From Burkholderia pyrrocinia (GTDB lineage Bacteria; Pseudomonadota; Gammaproteobacteria; Burkholderiales; Burkholderiaceae), in contig NZ_CP024903.1 of the NCBI RefSeq assembly GCF_003330765.1, positions 2,232,001 to 2,296,000 on the forward strand: a DNA stretch of 64,000 nt. The letters are read 5' to 3'. Below, in pieces: positions 46,950 through 56,547 of the stretch. Positions within the stretch are counted from its first letter, which is position 1; every line of letters begins with the position of its first letter. The notes under the pieces were generated by a model that saw nothing but the letters and a program-made list of their open reading frames with translations, had not been told where the DNA came from and searched no databases. The position numbers were made by a program, and so were the translations under genes.

Positions 46950-49703
46950 TCAGTGTGCCTCCTCCCAGTTCGCGCCGGCGCCCACTTCGGCGACGAGCGG
47001 CACCTTCAGCTTCGCGACGCCGCACATCATTTCCGGCAGCTTCTCGCGCACGATCGACAGTTCGTCGTCGGGCACCTCGAGCACCAGTTCATCGTGCACC
47101 TGCATGATCATCCGCGATGCAAGCTTGTCGCGCGTGAGCCAGTCGTCCACCGCGATCATCGACAGCTTGATCAGGTCGGCCGCCGTGCCCTGCATCGGCG
47201 CATTGATTGCCGCGCGCTCGGCCGCCTGGCGGCGCGGGCCGTTGCCGCCGTTGATCTCCGGCAGCCACAGGCGGCGGCCGAAAACGGTTTCGACGTAACC
47301 CTTCTCCTTCGCGGTCGCGCGCGTGTTTTCCATGTACTGCGCGACGCCCGGGTAGCGCGCGAAATAGCGGTCGATGTAAAGCTTCGCCGCGTCGCGCGTG
47401 ATGCCGATGTTCGACGCAAGCCCGAACGCGCTCATCCCGTAGATGAGCCCGAAGTTGATCACCTTCGCGATCCGGCGCTGGTCGGAATTGACCTCCAGCG
47501 GCGTCACGCCGAACACCTCGGCGGCCGTCGCGCGGTGGATGTCTTCGCCCTGCGAGAACGCGCGCAGCAGCGACGCGTCGCCCGAGATGTGCGCCATGAT
47601 CCGCAGTTCGATCTGCGAATAGTCGGCCGACACGATCCGGTGGCCCGGCGACGCGATGAACGCCTCGCGGATCCGCCGGCCTTCGGCCGTGCGCACCGGA
47701 ATGTTCTGAAGATTCGGATCGTTCGATGCGAGGCGGCCCGTCACCGCGACGGCCTGCGCATAGTTCGTATGCACGCGGCCCGTTGCAGGGTTCACCATGC
47801 GCGGCAGCTTGTCGGTATAGGTCGACTTCAGCTTCGACAGCCCGCGATGCTCGAGCAGCAGCTTCGGCAGCGGGTAATCCTCGGCCAGCTTCTGCAGCAC
47901 CTCTTCGTCGGTCGACGGCGCACCGCTCGGCGTCTTCTTCACGACCGGCAACTGCAGCTTCTCGAAGAAGATCTGCCCGATCTGCTTCGGCGAGCCGAGG
48001 TTGAATTCGCCGCCCGCCAGTTCGTACGCCTGCGCTTCGAGTTCGATCAGACGCGTCGCGATTTCGGTGCTCTGCGCCTGCAGGCGCGCGTCGTCGATCA
48101 GCACGCCCGTGCGCTCCATCTTGCGCAGCACGAGCGAGACGGGCATCTCGATCTCGCGATACACACGCTCGAGGCCCGGCTCACGCGCGACCTGCGGATA
48201 CAGCGCGTGATGAAGCTGCAGCGTGACATCCGCATCTTCGGCCGCGTATTCGGCGGCCTGCGCGAGCGCGACGTCGTCGAAGCCGATCTGCTTCGCGCCC
48301 TTGCCGGCCACGTCTTCATACTTGATCGTCTTGACGCCCAGATGACGCAGCGCGAGGCTGTCCATGTCGTGCGTGCGGTGCGATTCGACCACGTACGATT
48401 CGAGCAGCGTGTCGTGCTCGATGCCGTTCAGCGCGATGTCGTAGTTCGCGAGCACCTGCGCGTCGTACTTCAGGTGCTGGCCGACCTTCTTGCGATCGGC
48501 CGATTCGAGCCACGGCTTCAGGCGTGCGAGCACTTCGTCGAGCGGAAGCTGCTCGGGCATGTCGGGGCCGCGGTGCGCGACCGGCAGATAGGCGGCCTTG
48601 CCCGGCTCGACCGAGAACGACAGGCCGACGAGCCGCGCGAGCATCGGGTCGAGCGCGGTCGTCTCGGTGTCGAACGCGGTCAGCGCGGCCGCGTCGATCT
48701 TCGCGAACCACGCGTCGAACTGCTCCCAGGTCTGGATCGTGTCGTATTCGCGCGTGATGTCGGCCGCCACCACCGGTGCCGGCTCGCCTTCCGGCGCATC
48801 GGCGCCGCCACCTTCCGCCGGTGCGCTGTCGACTTCGCGCAGCCAGGTCTTGAAGCCGTAGCGCGCGAAGATGTCGCGCATCAGGTCGCGCGCTTCGCCG
48901 TCGCTCTTCAGCGACGCTTCGATCGATTCGAGATGCGGCGCGAGATCGCAGGCCGTCTCGACGGTCACGAGCGTGCGGCCGAGCGGCAGGAAGTCGAGCG
49001 CGCGGCGCAGGTTGTCGCCGACCACGCCCTTGATCTCGCCCGCGTGCTCGATGACGCCGTCGAGGCTGTCGTATTGCGACAGCCATTTCACGGCCGTCTT
49101 CGGCCCGCACTTCTCGACGCCCGGCACATTGTCGACGGTGTCGCCGATCAGCGCCAGGTAGTCGATGATCCGCTCGGGCGGCACGCCGAACTTCGCGATC
49201 ACGCCGTTGCGGTCGAGCGTCTCGTTGGTCATCGTGTTGACGAGCGTGACGTGATCGGTCACGAGCTGCGCGAGATCCTTGTCACCCGTCGACACGACCA
49301 CGTTCATCCCGTGCCGTTCGGCTTCGCGCGCGAGCGTGCCGATCACGTCGTCGGCCTCGACGCCTTCGACCATCAGCAGCGGCCAGCCGAGCGCGCGCAC
49401 GGCGCCGTGGATCGGCTCGACCTGCAATGCGAGGTCGGGCGGCATCGACGGACGGTTTGCCTTATAGTCGGCATAAAGGTCGTCACGGAACGTCTTGCCC
49501 TTTGCATCGAACACGCAAGCGCTATACTCTGCACTGACTTCCTTGCGCATACGGCGCAGCATGTTGATGATTCCGTAGAGCGCTCCGGTCGGCTCCCCGC
49601 CAGGGCCACGCAAATCAGGCATCGCATGGTAAGCCCGATACAGATAGCTCGAACCGTCAACCAATAGCAGGGTCTTACCTTCCAGATTTCGTTCTTCAGG
49701 CAT
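46950..49703 (-). CDS. polA: DNA polymerase I
   Basis: This 917-residue, full-length three-domain enzyme has a 5'-3' exonuclease (LLLVDGSSYLYRAYHA, residues 12-27; GDKDLAQLV), a 3'-5' exonuclease (TAFDTETTALDP, about 335) and the polymerase with VSADYSQIELRIMAHISGD (about 690). The O-helix RRIAKVINFGLIYGMSAFGL and a late VHDELVLEV complete the polymerase. The ATG at 49703 is separated by a single base from the divergent ATG at 49705, and no Shine-Dalgarno sequence is visible for polA. Confidence 0.97.
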   Translation of the reverse strand: MPEERNLEGKTLLLVDGSSYLYRAYHAMPDLRGPGGEPTGALYGIINMLRRMRKEVSAEYSACVFDAKGKTFRDDLYADYKANRPSMPPDLALQVEPIHGAVRALGWPLLMVEGVEADDVIGTLAREAERHGMNVVVSTGDKDLAQLVTDHVTLVNTMTNETLDRNGVIAKFGVPPERIIDYLALIGDTVDNVPGVEKCGPKTAVKWLSQYDSLDGVIEHAGEIKGVVGDNLRRALDFLPLGRTLVTVETACDLAPHLESIEASLKSDGEARDLMRDIFARYGFKTWLREVDSAPAEGGGADAPEGEPAPVVAADITREYDTIQTWEQFDAWFAKIDAAALTAFDTETTALDPMLARLVGLSFSVEPGKAAYLPVAHRGPDMPEQLPLDEVLARLKPWLESADRKKVGQHLKYDAQVLANYDIALNGIEHDTLLESYVVESHRTHDMDSLALRHLGVKTIKYEDVAGKGAKQIGFDDVALAQAAEYAAEDADVTLQLHHALYPQVAREPGLERVYREIEMPVSLVLRKMERTGVLIDDARLQAQSTEIATRLIELEAQAYELAGGEFNLGSPKQIGQIFFEKLQLPVVKKTPSGAPSTDEEVLQKLAEDYPLPKLLLEHRGLSKLKSTYTDKLPRMVNPATGRVHTNYAQAVAVTGRLASNDPNLQNIPVRTAEGRRIREAFIASPGHRIVSADYSQIELRIMAHISGDASLLRAFSQGEDIHRATAAEVFGVTPLEVNSDQRRIAKVINFGLIYGMSAFGLASNIGITRDAAKLYIDRYFARYPGVAQYMENTRATAKEKGYVETVFGRRLWLPEINGGNGPRRQAAERAAINAPMQGTAADLIKLSMIAVDDWLTRDKLASRMIMQVHDELVLEVPDDELSIVREKLPEMMCGVAKLKVPLVAEVGAGANWEEAH

Positions 49704-49704
49704 T

Positions 49705-50463
49705 ATGAACAAGAGAAAAGTGATTCCGAGTCTGCGTTCGCTCGCAGATCAAGAACGCGCGACGGCCAAGAAGGCCCGCGCATCGTGGCAGATGTTCACG
49801 ATTATGGCAGAGTTTATCGAGGCGACCGAGTACCTGTCGGAGATCCGCCCGGCTGTCAGCATCTACGGTTCTGCCCGCCTCAAACCCGACACGCCGCACT
49901 ACAAGCTGGCCGTGCAGATCGCGCGCAAGCTGTCCGACGCCGGCTTCGCCGTGATCTCCGGCGGCGGCCCCGGCATCATGGAAGCCGCGAACAAGGGCGC
50001 GCACGCCGGCAAGGCACCGTCGGTCGGCCTGAACATCGAGCTGCCGCACGAGCAGGCCGGCAACCACTACCAGGACATCTCGCTGCGCTTCCGCCACTTC
50101 TTCACGCGCAAGGTCACGTTCGTGAAGAATTCGGATGCGGTGATCGTGATGCCGGGCGGCTTCGGCACGCTCGACGAGCTGTCCGAAGTACTCACGCTGA
50201 TCCAGACGAAAAAATCGCGCCTCGTGCCGATCATTCTCGTCGGCAGCACGTTCTGGCAGGGGCTGCTGCAATGGTTCCGCGACCAACTGATTCCGATGGG
50301 CCTGATCAATCCGGAAGACATGAATCTGATGCAGGTGATCGACGATCCCGACCAGGTGCTCGACGCGGTGCTCGCGTTCTACGAGGACAGCGGCGAGGAA
50401 GAAGGTTCGGAGGAAGAGGGGCATCCGCCGCGGCCCGAAGAAGACCGGATGTTCTATCTGTAA
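49705..50463 (+). CDS. LOG-family (TIGR00730) nucleoside-monophosphate phosphoribohydrolase
   Basis: The 252 residues contain the Rossmann-like LOG signatures ISGGGPGIMEAANKGA (about 91) and the catalytic PGGFGTLDELSEVLT (about 150). Such proteins hydrolyse nucleoside 5'-monophosphates (cytokinin type or AMP/GMP type) to base and ribose 5-phosphate. The C-terminus is a Glu/Pro-rich tail (EEEGSEEEGHPPRPEEDRMF). The start at 49705 is 1 bp from the polA start; only a weak AGG site lies before it. A later ATG (MFTIMAEF) is an alternative. Confidence 0.88.
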   Translation: MNKRKVIPSLRSLADQERATAKKARASWQMFTIMAEFIEATEYLSEIRPAVSIYGSARLKPDTPHYKLAVQIARKLSDAGFAVISGGGPGIMEAANKGAHAGKAPSVGLNIELPHEQAGNHYQDISLRFRHFFTRKVTFVKNSDAVIVMPGGFGTLDELSEVLTLIQTKKSRLVPIILVGSTFWQGLLQWFRDQLIPMGLINPEDMNLMQVIDDPDQVLDAVLAFYEDSGEEEGSEEEGHPPRPEEDRMFYL

Positions 50464-50855
50464 TCCGTCCGTGACGACAGCCGGCCCGACGGCCGGCGTA
50501 CTGCTTCCCGCGCGGCAGGCATCGCGATCCGGCCGCCTGCCGCGCGTCACTTTGTAACGCGCCGTTAATCCCGCTTCGCGGCCGCGCGCCGCCGAATGTC
50601 AAATCCGCGCAGCCGACGCTGCGCAATGCGGCGTGGTCGTCCACACCCGCGGCCCGCCATTGTCAAATTGCGCGGCGAGGTACCTGCATCCCGCGCCTGC
50701 CGGCCGCCAACCCGCCGTAATAAACACGCCTCGCCTTTTCCGTCGCACGCCAGCACACTGCATTTCGTCGGCGCGGCGTTTCCCCCGGTGGAACGGCCCC
50801 CCTCGCTTCCATCGCGTCGCGCCGGCCTCTTCACAACGATCTCACGGAAAAGAAC
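50464..50855. other. 392-bp intergenic region
   Basis: No gene is supported. There is a G+C hairpin just after the LOG gene (CCGGCCCGACGGCCGG, 50480-50500). The region before 50856 should hold the promoter of the next gene, but no clear element is seen. Confidence 0.45.
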
Positions 50856-51155
50856 ATGCAACGCTCGCTGATCGCCCTCGCCTTCGCCGGCCTCGGACTC
50901 TCGCTGTCCAGCCTCGCTCATGCCGTCAACGTCGACGTCAATATCGGCACGCCCGCGCCGGTCGTCGTCGCGCCTGCGCCCGTCATGGTCGCCCCGGCGC
51001 CTGCGGTCATCGTCGGCTGGCATGGCGACCGCTACTGGGACGGCCGCCGCTACTGGGAACGCCGCGACTGGGAAGATCATCAGCGCCATCGCGGCCATGA
51101 CGATCGCGGCGGCTATCACTGCCCGCCGGGACACGCGAAGAAGGGCGAGTGCTGA
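50856..51155 (+). CDS. Small exported hypothetical protein
   Basis: The 99-residue product has a clear signal peptide (LIALAFAGLGLSLSSLAHA, cleavage near residue 22). A Pro/Val/Ala repeat (APVVVAPAPVMVAPAPAVIV) follows, then a basic, aromatic tail with WDGRRYWERRDWEDHQRH and a closing CPPGHAKKGEC. The style resembles small YXWXXGRXW-type Burkholderia envelope proteins. The function is unknown. Confidence 0.75.
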   Translation: MQRSLIALAFAGLGLSLSSLAHAVNVDVNIGTPAPVVVAPAPVMVAPAPAVIVGWHGDRYWDGRRYWERRDWEDHQRHRGHDDRGGYHCPPGHAKKGEC

Positions 51156-51202
51156 GCGTATGACCATCGGGCCGTCTGGCCCTGGCGCTGAAGCGGAAAG
51201 AC

Positions 51203-51240
51203 AAAGGCCTCACGCGAACCTGCGTTCGCGTGAGGCCTTT
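51203..51240. terminator. Bidirectional 17-bp perfect hairpin terminator
   Basis: AAAGGCCTCACGCGAAC and its exact complement around ctgc, with a T-rich end on each strand. It lies between the small exported protein gene and the convergent amn. Confidence 0.8.
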
Positions 51241-51269
51241 GTCGTTGCAGGCGCCGCCACGCCGTGCCG

Positions 51270-52802
51270 TTACTGAAACGCCACTTCCGCAAAGCTTCGC
51301 AGCTTCCGACTGTGCAGCTTGTCGAGCCCGTTCGTGCGCAGGATCTCCATCGCCTTCACGCCGATCTGCAGATGTTGATCGACCTGCCCGCGATAGAACT
51401 GATCGGCCATGCCCGGCAGCTTCAGCTCGCCGTGCAGCGGCTTGTCCGATACGCACAGCAGCGTGCCGTACGGCACGCGGAAGCGGAAGCCGTTCGCGGC
51501 GATCGTCGCGCTTTCCATGTCGAGCGCGACCGCGCGGCTCTGCGACAGCCGCTGCACCGGCTCGCGATGGTCGCGCAACTCCCAGTTGCGGTTGTCGACG
51601 CTCGCGACCGTGCCCGTGCGCATCACGCGCTTCAGTTCGACGCCTTCGAGCTGCGTGACGTCGGCCACCGCGCGCTCGAGCGCGAGCTGCACTTCGGCGA
51701 GCGCCGGAATCGGCACCCACAGCGGGAGATCGGCGTCGAGCACGTGGTCCTCGCGCACGTAACCGTGCGCGAGCACGTAATCGCCCAGACGCTGTGTGTT
51801 GCGCAGCCCTGCGCAGTGGCCGAGCATCACCCATGCGTGCGGACGCAGCACCGCGATGTGATCGGTGATCGTCTTCGCGTTCGACGGACCGACGCCGATG
51901 TTGACCATCGTGATCCCGCTGCCGTCCGCGCGCTTCAGGTGATAGGCGGGCATCTGCGGCAGACGCGGCGGCGCGACGCCTTCGGACGGCTCGCTGCCCA
52001 GGTTCTCGTTGTACGTGACGACATCGCCCGGTTCAACGAACGCGCTGTACTGGCTGCGGTACGCGCGCACCTCGGGATCGTCGCTCTCCATCATCATCGT
52101 GCGGCCGAGCTTCACGAACTCGTCGATATAGAACTGGTAGTTCGTGTAGAGCACATAGTTCTGGAAATGCGTCGGCAACGTCGCCGTGTAGTGGCGCAAT
52201 CGGTGCAGCGAGAAGTCGACGCGCGCGGCCGTAAACAGCGCGAGCGGATGCGGCTCGCCCGGCGCCGGCTCGAACGTGCCGTTGACGATGCGATCGTCGA
52301 GATACGACAGGTCGGGCGTGTCGAAGATGTCGCGCATCGCCAGCAGGCGATCGCGGTCGAGCTCGCCCTCGAGATGGATGCCTTCCGGAAACGCGAAATG
52401 AATCGGAATCGGCTGCGACGACACGCCGACCTCGATCTTGACGTGGTGGTTTTTCGCCAGCAGGCGCAGTTGCTCGCGATAGTAATTCGCGAAGAGATCG
52501 GGGCGCGTGACCGTCGTCTCGAACACGCCGGGGCCGGCGACGAAGCCGTACGAGCGACGGGAATCGACGTGCGTGTTGACATCGGTGCGGATCCGCACGA
52601 ACGGGTAGCACGCGCGCACGTGCTCGGTGATCGGTTCGTGGCGGCGATAGCGCGCGAATGCGTCGCGCAGGAAGCCCGTATTCGTGTCGTAGATGGCGGA
52701 CAGCCGCGCGACGGCAGCGATCGAATCGTCGAAAGCCTCGATCGACGGGCTTTCGGGCGTCAGCACACGGTGCCGGCGGCTCAAATCGTTCTTCATTTTC
52801 AT
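51270..52802 (-). CDS. amn: AMP nucleosidase
   Basis: The 510 residues combine the AMP-nucleosidase N-terminal domain (YPFVRIRTDVNTHVDSRRSYGFVAGPG, about 75) and a C-terminal purine-phosphorylase-like domain. The latter shows ITMVNIGVGPSNAKTITDHIAVLRPH and the base-site VALDMESATIAANGF. It splits AMP to adenine and ribose 5-phosphate and regulates adenylate level. The ATG at 52802 has a weak site; a TTG/GTG extension is not conserved. Confidence 0.93.
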   Translation of the reverse strand: MKMKNDLSRRHRVLTPESPSIEAFDDSIAAVARLSAIYDTNTGFLRDAFARYRRHEPITEHVRACYPFVRIRTDVNTHVDSRRSYGFVAGPGVFETTVTRPDLFANYYREQLRLLAKNHHVKIEVGVSSQPIPIHFAFPEGIHLEGELDRDRLLAMRDIFDTPDLSYLDDRIVNGTFEPAPGEPHPLALFTAARVDFSLHRLRHYTATLPTHFQNYVLYTNYQFYIDEFVKLGRTMMMESDDPEVRAYRSQYSAFVEPGDVVTYNENLGSEPSEGVAPPRLPQMPAYHLKRADGSGITMVNIGVGPSNAKTITDHIAVLRPHAWVMLGHCAGLRNTQRLGDYVLAHGYVREDHVLDADLPLWVPIPALAEVQLALERAVADVTQLEGVELKRVMRTGTVASVDNRNWELRDHREPVQRLSQSRAVALDMESATIAANGFRFRVPYGTLLCVSDKPLHGELKLPGMADQFYRGQVDQHLQIGVKAMEILRTNGLDKLHSRKLRSFAEVAFQ

Positions 52803-52895
52803 TACCTCGTCTGATCCGACGACATTACCACGGAACCCTGTCACCCTCGTGGCTGCCCGTACGCACGCGGGGGCCGGATGGTGCGCAGTATTTGC

Positions 52896-52901
52896 TAAAA
52901 T
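52896..52901 (+). promoter_or_regulatory. -10 element upstream of DUF2782-thrB
   Basis: TAAAAT, 25 nt before the ATG at 52926 and 13 nt before a GGAG ribosome site. The leader would be very short. Confidence 0.4.
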
Positions 52902-52925
52902 CGGTGGGTTCACTGGAGACTCATC

Positions 52926-53321
52926 ATGAAGCCGCTCATTCTCGTCGTCGCTGCCGCCGCGTTTGCCGCCGCCAGCGGCGCCCACGCCGCCGGCGCCAAG
53001 CCTGACGCCGACGCGCAGGCCCGGGCCGAGGCCAACGAAGCCGCCGGCCTGCCCGATCTCCGCAAGATCAACCGGCCGGGCGCCGAAGTCACGTCGAAAG
53101 TCGACTTCGAAAACATCCGCCGTACGCCGAGCTTCCACGAAAAGAGCAAGAACGGCACCGAGGTCACCGAGTACCGCGACCGCGGCAAGCCGGTCGAGAT
53201 CGACGTGAAGTCGAACTTCGGCACGCGCTACCAGATGAGCTCGACGCCTGACACGTCGCCGAAGCCGCACGACGCGGGCATCCCGATCACGCGCCTGCCG
53301 TCGCTGAACCTGCGCTACTGA
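52926..53321 (+). CDS. DUF2782 exported protein
   Basis: This 131-residue protein has a signal peptide (LILVVAAAAFAAASGAHA). A conserved core reads GAEVTSKVDFENIRRTPSFHEKSKNGTEVTEYRDRGKPVEI, with SNFGTRYQM near the end. DUF2782 proteins of beta- and gamma-proteobacteria often precede polA or thrB; their role is unknown. It lies 102 bp upstream of thrB and on the same strand. Confidence 0.85.
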   Translation: MKPLILVVAAAAFAAASGAHAAGAKPDADAQARAEANEAAGLPDLRKINRPGAEVTSKVDFENIRRTPSFHEKSKNGTEVTEYRDRGKPVEIDVKSNFGTRYQMSSTPDTSPKPHDAGIPITRLPSLNLRY

Positions 53322-53423
53322 TTCCGTGGCGCGCCGCGTCGATCGCGGCGCACCGCCTCCCCTTCACCTGCTGTCGCGCCGCACGCTGTTCGCGTGCCGA
53401 CACCCTGACCTGACGCATCCCGC

Positions 53424-54422
53424 ATGGCCGTTTTCACTGCTGTTTCCGACTCCGATCTCGCGCAATGGATGCGCCACTACGAACTGGGCGACGTGCTTGC
53501 GTTCCGCGGCATTCCGTCCGGTATCGAAAACAGCAATTTCTTCCTGACGACGACGCGCGGCGAGTACGTCCTCACGATCTTCGAAAAGCTCACGGCGCAA
53601 CAGCTGCCGTTCTACCTCGACCTGATGCGCCATCTGGCCGGCCACGGCGTGCCGGTGCCGGATCCGGTCCCGCGTGACGACGGCGCGCTGTTCGGCGCAC
53701 TGCACGGCAAGCCGGCCGCGATCGTCACAAAGCTCGACGGCGCAGCCGAACTCGCGCCGGGGGTCGAACACTGCATCGAGGTCGGGCAGATGCTCGCGCG
53801 CCTGCACCTCGCGGGACGCGACTATCCGCGCAACCAGCCGAACCTGCGCAGCCTGCCGTGGTGGCAGGACAACGTGCCGGCGATCGTGCCGTTCATCACG
53901 GACGCGCAACGCACGCTGCTCGAAGGCGAGCTCGCGCACCAGGCGAGCTTCTTCGCGTCGGACGACTACGCGGCGCTGCCGGCCGGGCCGTGCCATTGCG
54001 ACCTGTTCCGCGACAACGTGCTGTTCGCGCACGCGGCGCCCGGCACCGGCCACGACGTGCGGCTCGGCGGCTTCTTCGATTTCTATTTCGCGGGCTGCGA
54101 CAAGTGGCTGTTCGACGTAGCGGTAACCGTCAACGACTGGTGCGTCGACCTCGCGACCGGCGTGCTCGACCTCGCGCGCGCCGATGCGCTGCTGCGCGCA
54201 TACCAGACCGTGCGGCCGTTCACGGCCGAGGAACGCCGCCACTGGAGCGACATGCTGCGCGCGGGCGCGTACCGCTTCTGGGTGTCGCGCCTGTACGACT
54301 TCCACCTGCCGCGCACGGCCGAGATGCTCAAGCCGCACGACCCCGGCCATTTCGAACGCATTCTGCGTGAGCGTATCGCGCATACGCCCGCGCTTCCCGA
54401 GATCCAAACCGCATGCAACTGA
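53424..54422 (+). CDS. thrB: Homoserine kinase, APH-fold type
   Basis: This 332-residue kinase of the choline/aminoglycoside-kinase fold has [15 protein letters not shown] (about 26-40), the catalytic [13 protein letters not shown] (about 190) and the metal-site [17 protein letters not shown] (about 213). This is the ThrB2-type homoserine kinase of beta-proteobacteria, which makes O-phosphohomoserine for threonine. It overlaps the downstream membrane-protein gene by 10 bp. Confidence 0.93.
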   Translation: MAVFTAVSDSDLAQWMRHYELGDVLAFRGIPSGIENSNFFLTTTRGEYVLTIFEKLTAQQLPFYLDLMRHLAGHGVPVPDPVPRDDGALFGALHGKPAAIVTKLDGAAELAPGVEHCIEVGQMLARLHLAGRDYPRNQPNLRSLPWWQDNVPAIVPFITDAQRTLLEGELAHQASFFASDDYAALPAGPCHCDLFRDNVLFAHAAPGTGHDVRLGGFFDFYFAGCDKWLFDVAVTVNDWCVDLATGVLDLARADALLRAYQTVRPFTAEERRHWSDMLRAGAYRFWVSRLYDFHLPRTAEMLKPHDPGHFERILRERIAHTPALPEIQTACN

Positions 54423-55222
54423 TCGAAGTGCCCGCCAAAACGGGCTATGTCTGGTTCCGTCAAGGCATCTGGCTGTTCCGCAGGAACCCGCTCGCGTTCA
54501 TCACGCTGTTCTTCACGTACCTGCTGGCGATCACGCTGGTGTCGATGGTGCCCTTGGTCGGCTCGGCGCTGCCGCTGGTGTTCATTCCCGGCATCGCGGT
54601 CGGCTTCATGGCCGCGTGCCGCGACACGGTGGCCGGCAAGCCCGTGATGCCGACGATCCTCATCGACGGCTTCCGCTCGTACGGCACCATTGCGACCCGA
54701 CGGCTGCTCGTGCTCGGCGTGATCTACGTCGCGTCGATGGTGCTCGTGTTCGCCGCTTCGTCGTTCGTGGACGGCGGCGCGCTGTTCCACGTGATGATGG
54801 GCGCGGCGGACGAAGCGAGCACGACGCCGGAAACGCTCGCCGCGCAAGGCACGCTCGGCGCGCTGTTCTTCGCGACGCTGCTCTATCTGCCGGTCTCGAT
54901 GCTGTTCTGGTTCGCGCCGGTGCTCGTCGCGTGGCATGACGTGCCGCCCGCCAAGGCGATGTTCTTCAGCGTCGTCAGTTGCTGGCGCAATCGCGGCGCG
55001 TTCGCCGTGTACGGCGTGCTGTGGTTCGGTGTCGCGCTCGGCACGTCGCTCGCGCTGTCGCTGCTGCTGCAGGCGCTCGGCGCCGGTGCCTATGCGCTGA
55101 CGATCATGATGCCGGTGACGATCCTCATCGTCACGATGCTGTACTGCTCGTTCTACGCGACCTATCGCGGCTGCTTCGGCGTACAGGAGCCGGGCGCGAC
55201 GACCACCACGTCGGGCCGCTGA
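54413..55222 (+). CDS. BPSS1780-family membrane protein
   Basis: This 269-residue integral membrane protein has about six to seven helices, for example [24 protein letters not shown] and a late [24 protein letters not shown]. It has the N-terminal [22 protein letters not shown] characteristic of this Burkholderiales family. Its function is unknown. It is translationally coupled to thrB by a 10-bp overlap. Confidence 0.82.
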   Translation: MQLIEVPAKTGYVWFRQGIWLFRRNPLAFITLFFTYLLAITLVSMVPLVGSALPLVFIPGIAVGFMAACRDTVAGKPVMPTILIDGFRSYGTIATRRLLVLGVIYVASMVLVFAASSFVDGGALFHVMMGAADEASTTPETLAAQGTLGALFFATLLYLPVSMLFWFAPVLVAWHDVPPAKAMFFSVVSCWRNRGAFAVYGVLWFGVALGTSLALSLLLQALGAGAYALTIMMPVTILIVTMLYCSFYATYRGCFGVQEPGATTTTSGR

Positions 55223-55364
55223 AGCCTCCCCGGCCGGCGCGCGTCGCCGGCCGTCACGCTGTTCCCCGCGCCGGGTTGCCTCCCGGCGCATCTCCCGATC
55301 GCGCCCCCTTCCCGGCATCCGTCACCGGTCTCCCCTGTTCAACCCGATCTTTTGCGCGCAAAAT

Positions 55365-55380
55365 AATTTGCGTACAAATT
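55365..55380. promoter_or_regulatory. Candidate OhrR operator upstream of ohrR
   Basis: AATTTG-CGTA-CAAATT is a perfect 16-bp palindrome, 30 nt before the ohrR ATG, in an otherwise G+C-rich region. Organic-peroxide regulators of this family bind such A/T-rich palindromes, so autorepression is likely. Confidence 0.65.
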
Positions 55381-55409
55381 GTTCGCGCGTTCGCCGCGCC
55401 TTCCGAATC

Positions 55410-55862
55410 ATGGACCGCCCGCCCCCGCTGCCCCAGACGCTCGACGAGCAACTGTGCTTCGCGCTCTACTCGACTTCGCATGCGATGACGAAGACGTACA
55501 AGCCGCTGCTCGACAAGCTGTCGCTGACCTATCCCCAATATCTCGCCATGCTCGTGCTGTGGGAGCGCGACGACATCGCAGTGAAAGACATCGCCGCGCG
55601 GCTCGACCTCGACCCGGCCACGGTCACGCCGCTGCTCAAGCGGCTGGAAGCGCTCGGCTATGTCGAACGCGTGCGCAGCGCGGCCGACGAGCGCGTCGTG
55701 AACGTGCGCGTGACGCGGGAAGGACGCGCGCTGAAGGACAAGGCGCGCTCGGTGCCCGCCGATCTCTTTTGCGCGATGCAGCAGACGCCCGAGTTCCTGG
55801 TCAGGCTGCGCGCCGATCTCCAGCAGTTGCGCGACGCGCTGTCGGCCGCCAACGAACGCTGA
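55410..55862 (+). CDS. ohrR: MarR-family organic hydroperoxide sensor OhrR
   Basis: This 150-residue winged-helix regulator has the reactive Cys in EQLCFALYSTSHAM (about Cys16) and the tyrosines that hold it (YKPLLDKLSLTYPQYLAML). The DNA-binding part is VKDIAARLDLDPATVTPLLKRLEALG. Oxidation of the Cys by organic peroxides releases DNA. It lies directly upstream of ohr in the same direction. Confidence 0.92.
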   Translation: MDRPPPLPQTLDEQLCFALYSTSHAMTKTYKPLLDKLSLTYPQYLAMLVLWERDDIAVKDIAARLDLDPATVTPLLKRLEALGYVERVRSAADERVVNVRVTREGRALKDKARSVPADLFCAMQQTPEFLVRLRADLQQLRDALSAANER

Positions 55863-55920
55863 CAAGCCGAGCGTCGGCCGACCGGCCCGGCACTGTCGGG
55901 CTTTTTCTTTAAAATTTCAT

Positions 55921-55949
55921 TTGCACACTAATGATTTGTGTTCTATATT
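55921..55949 (+). promoter_or_regulatory. ohr promoter overlapping a second operator-like site
   Basis: TTGCAC (55921-55926), a 17-bp spacer and TATATT (55944-55949) make a good sigma-70 promoter. The start of this region (CATTTGCACACTAATG) is an imperfect version of the upstream OhrR-like palindrome, so OhrR should occlude the -35. Confidence 0.65.
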
Positions 55950-56019
55950 TTCTTCGTGGCCGGCGACATCCCGTTCGACCGGGCCGCTTTTCTCCCCTTT
56001 TCCCGACAGGAGCTGCACG

Positions 56020-56439
56020 ATGAACATTCTGTACAAGACCAGCGCTACGAGCACGGGTGGCCGCGACGGCCGTGCGGTATCCGACGACAACAAGCTGGAA
56101 GTGAAGCTGGCCGCGCCGCGCGAACTCGGCGGCACGGGCGCGGAAGGCACGAATCCGGAGCAACTGTTTGCCGCAGGTTACTCGGCCTGCTTCCTGAGCG
56201 CGATGAAATTCGTCGCCGGCCAGAACAAGCAGGCGCTGCCGGCCGATACGCAGGTCACGGCGGAAGTGGGTATCGGCCCGAACGACGCAGGCGGCTTCGG
56301 GCTCGACATCGAGCTGCGCGTGTCGCTGCCGGGGCTCGACAAGGCCGACGCGCAGGCGCTGGTCGACAAGGCGCACCACGTGTGCCCGTATTCGAACGCG
56401 ACGCGCAACAACGTGCCGGTGCGCCTGACGGTCGTCTGA
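56020..56439 (+). CDS. ohr: Organic hydroperoxide resistance protein Ohr
   Basis: This 139-residue OsmC/Ohr-family peroxidase has the first catalytic Cys in FAAGYSACFLSAMKF (about Cys59) and the second in HHVCPYSNATRNN (about Cys124). It detoxifies organic peroxides with lipoylated proteins as electron donors. A good AGGAG site lies before the ATG. Its position after ohrR matches the known system. Confidence 0.96.
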   Translation: MNILYKTSATSTGGRDGRAVSDDNKLEVKLAAPRELGGTGAEGTNPEQLFAAGYSACFLSAMKFVAGQNKQALPADTQVTAEVGIGPNDAGGFGLDIELRVSLPGLDKADAQALVDKAHHVCPYSNATRNNVPVRLTVV

Positions 56440-56462
56440 CGCGACGCAGGATCACGCATGCA

Positions 56463-56503
56463 AAAAGGGCGCGTGCGGCTACATGCCGCACGCGCCCTTT
56501 TGC
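56463..56503 (+). terminator. Terminator of ohr
   Basis: AAAAGGGCGCGTGCGGC-tacat-GCCGCACGCGCCCTTTT: a 17-bp perfect stem that ends in a T-run. Confidence 0.85.
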
Positions 56504-56547
56504 GTGACTCGCCGGAACGGCGGCCCGGCTGGCCCGCCCTGCGCTGC

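Noticed and set aside
46851..49667. 938-codon plus-strand open frame antisense to polA
   Set aside because: It mirrors polA codon by codon and is Arg/His-rich without any motif; a product of strong third-position G+C.
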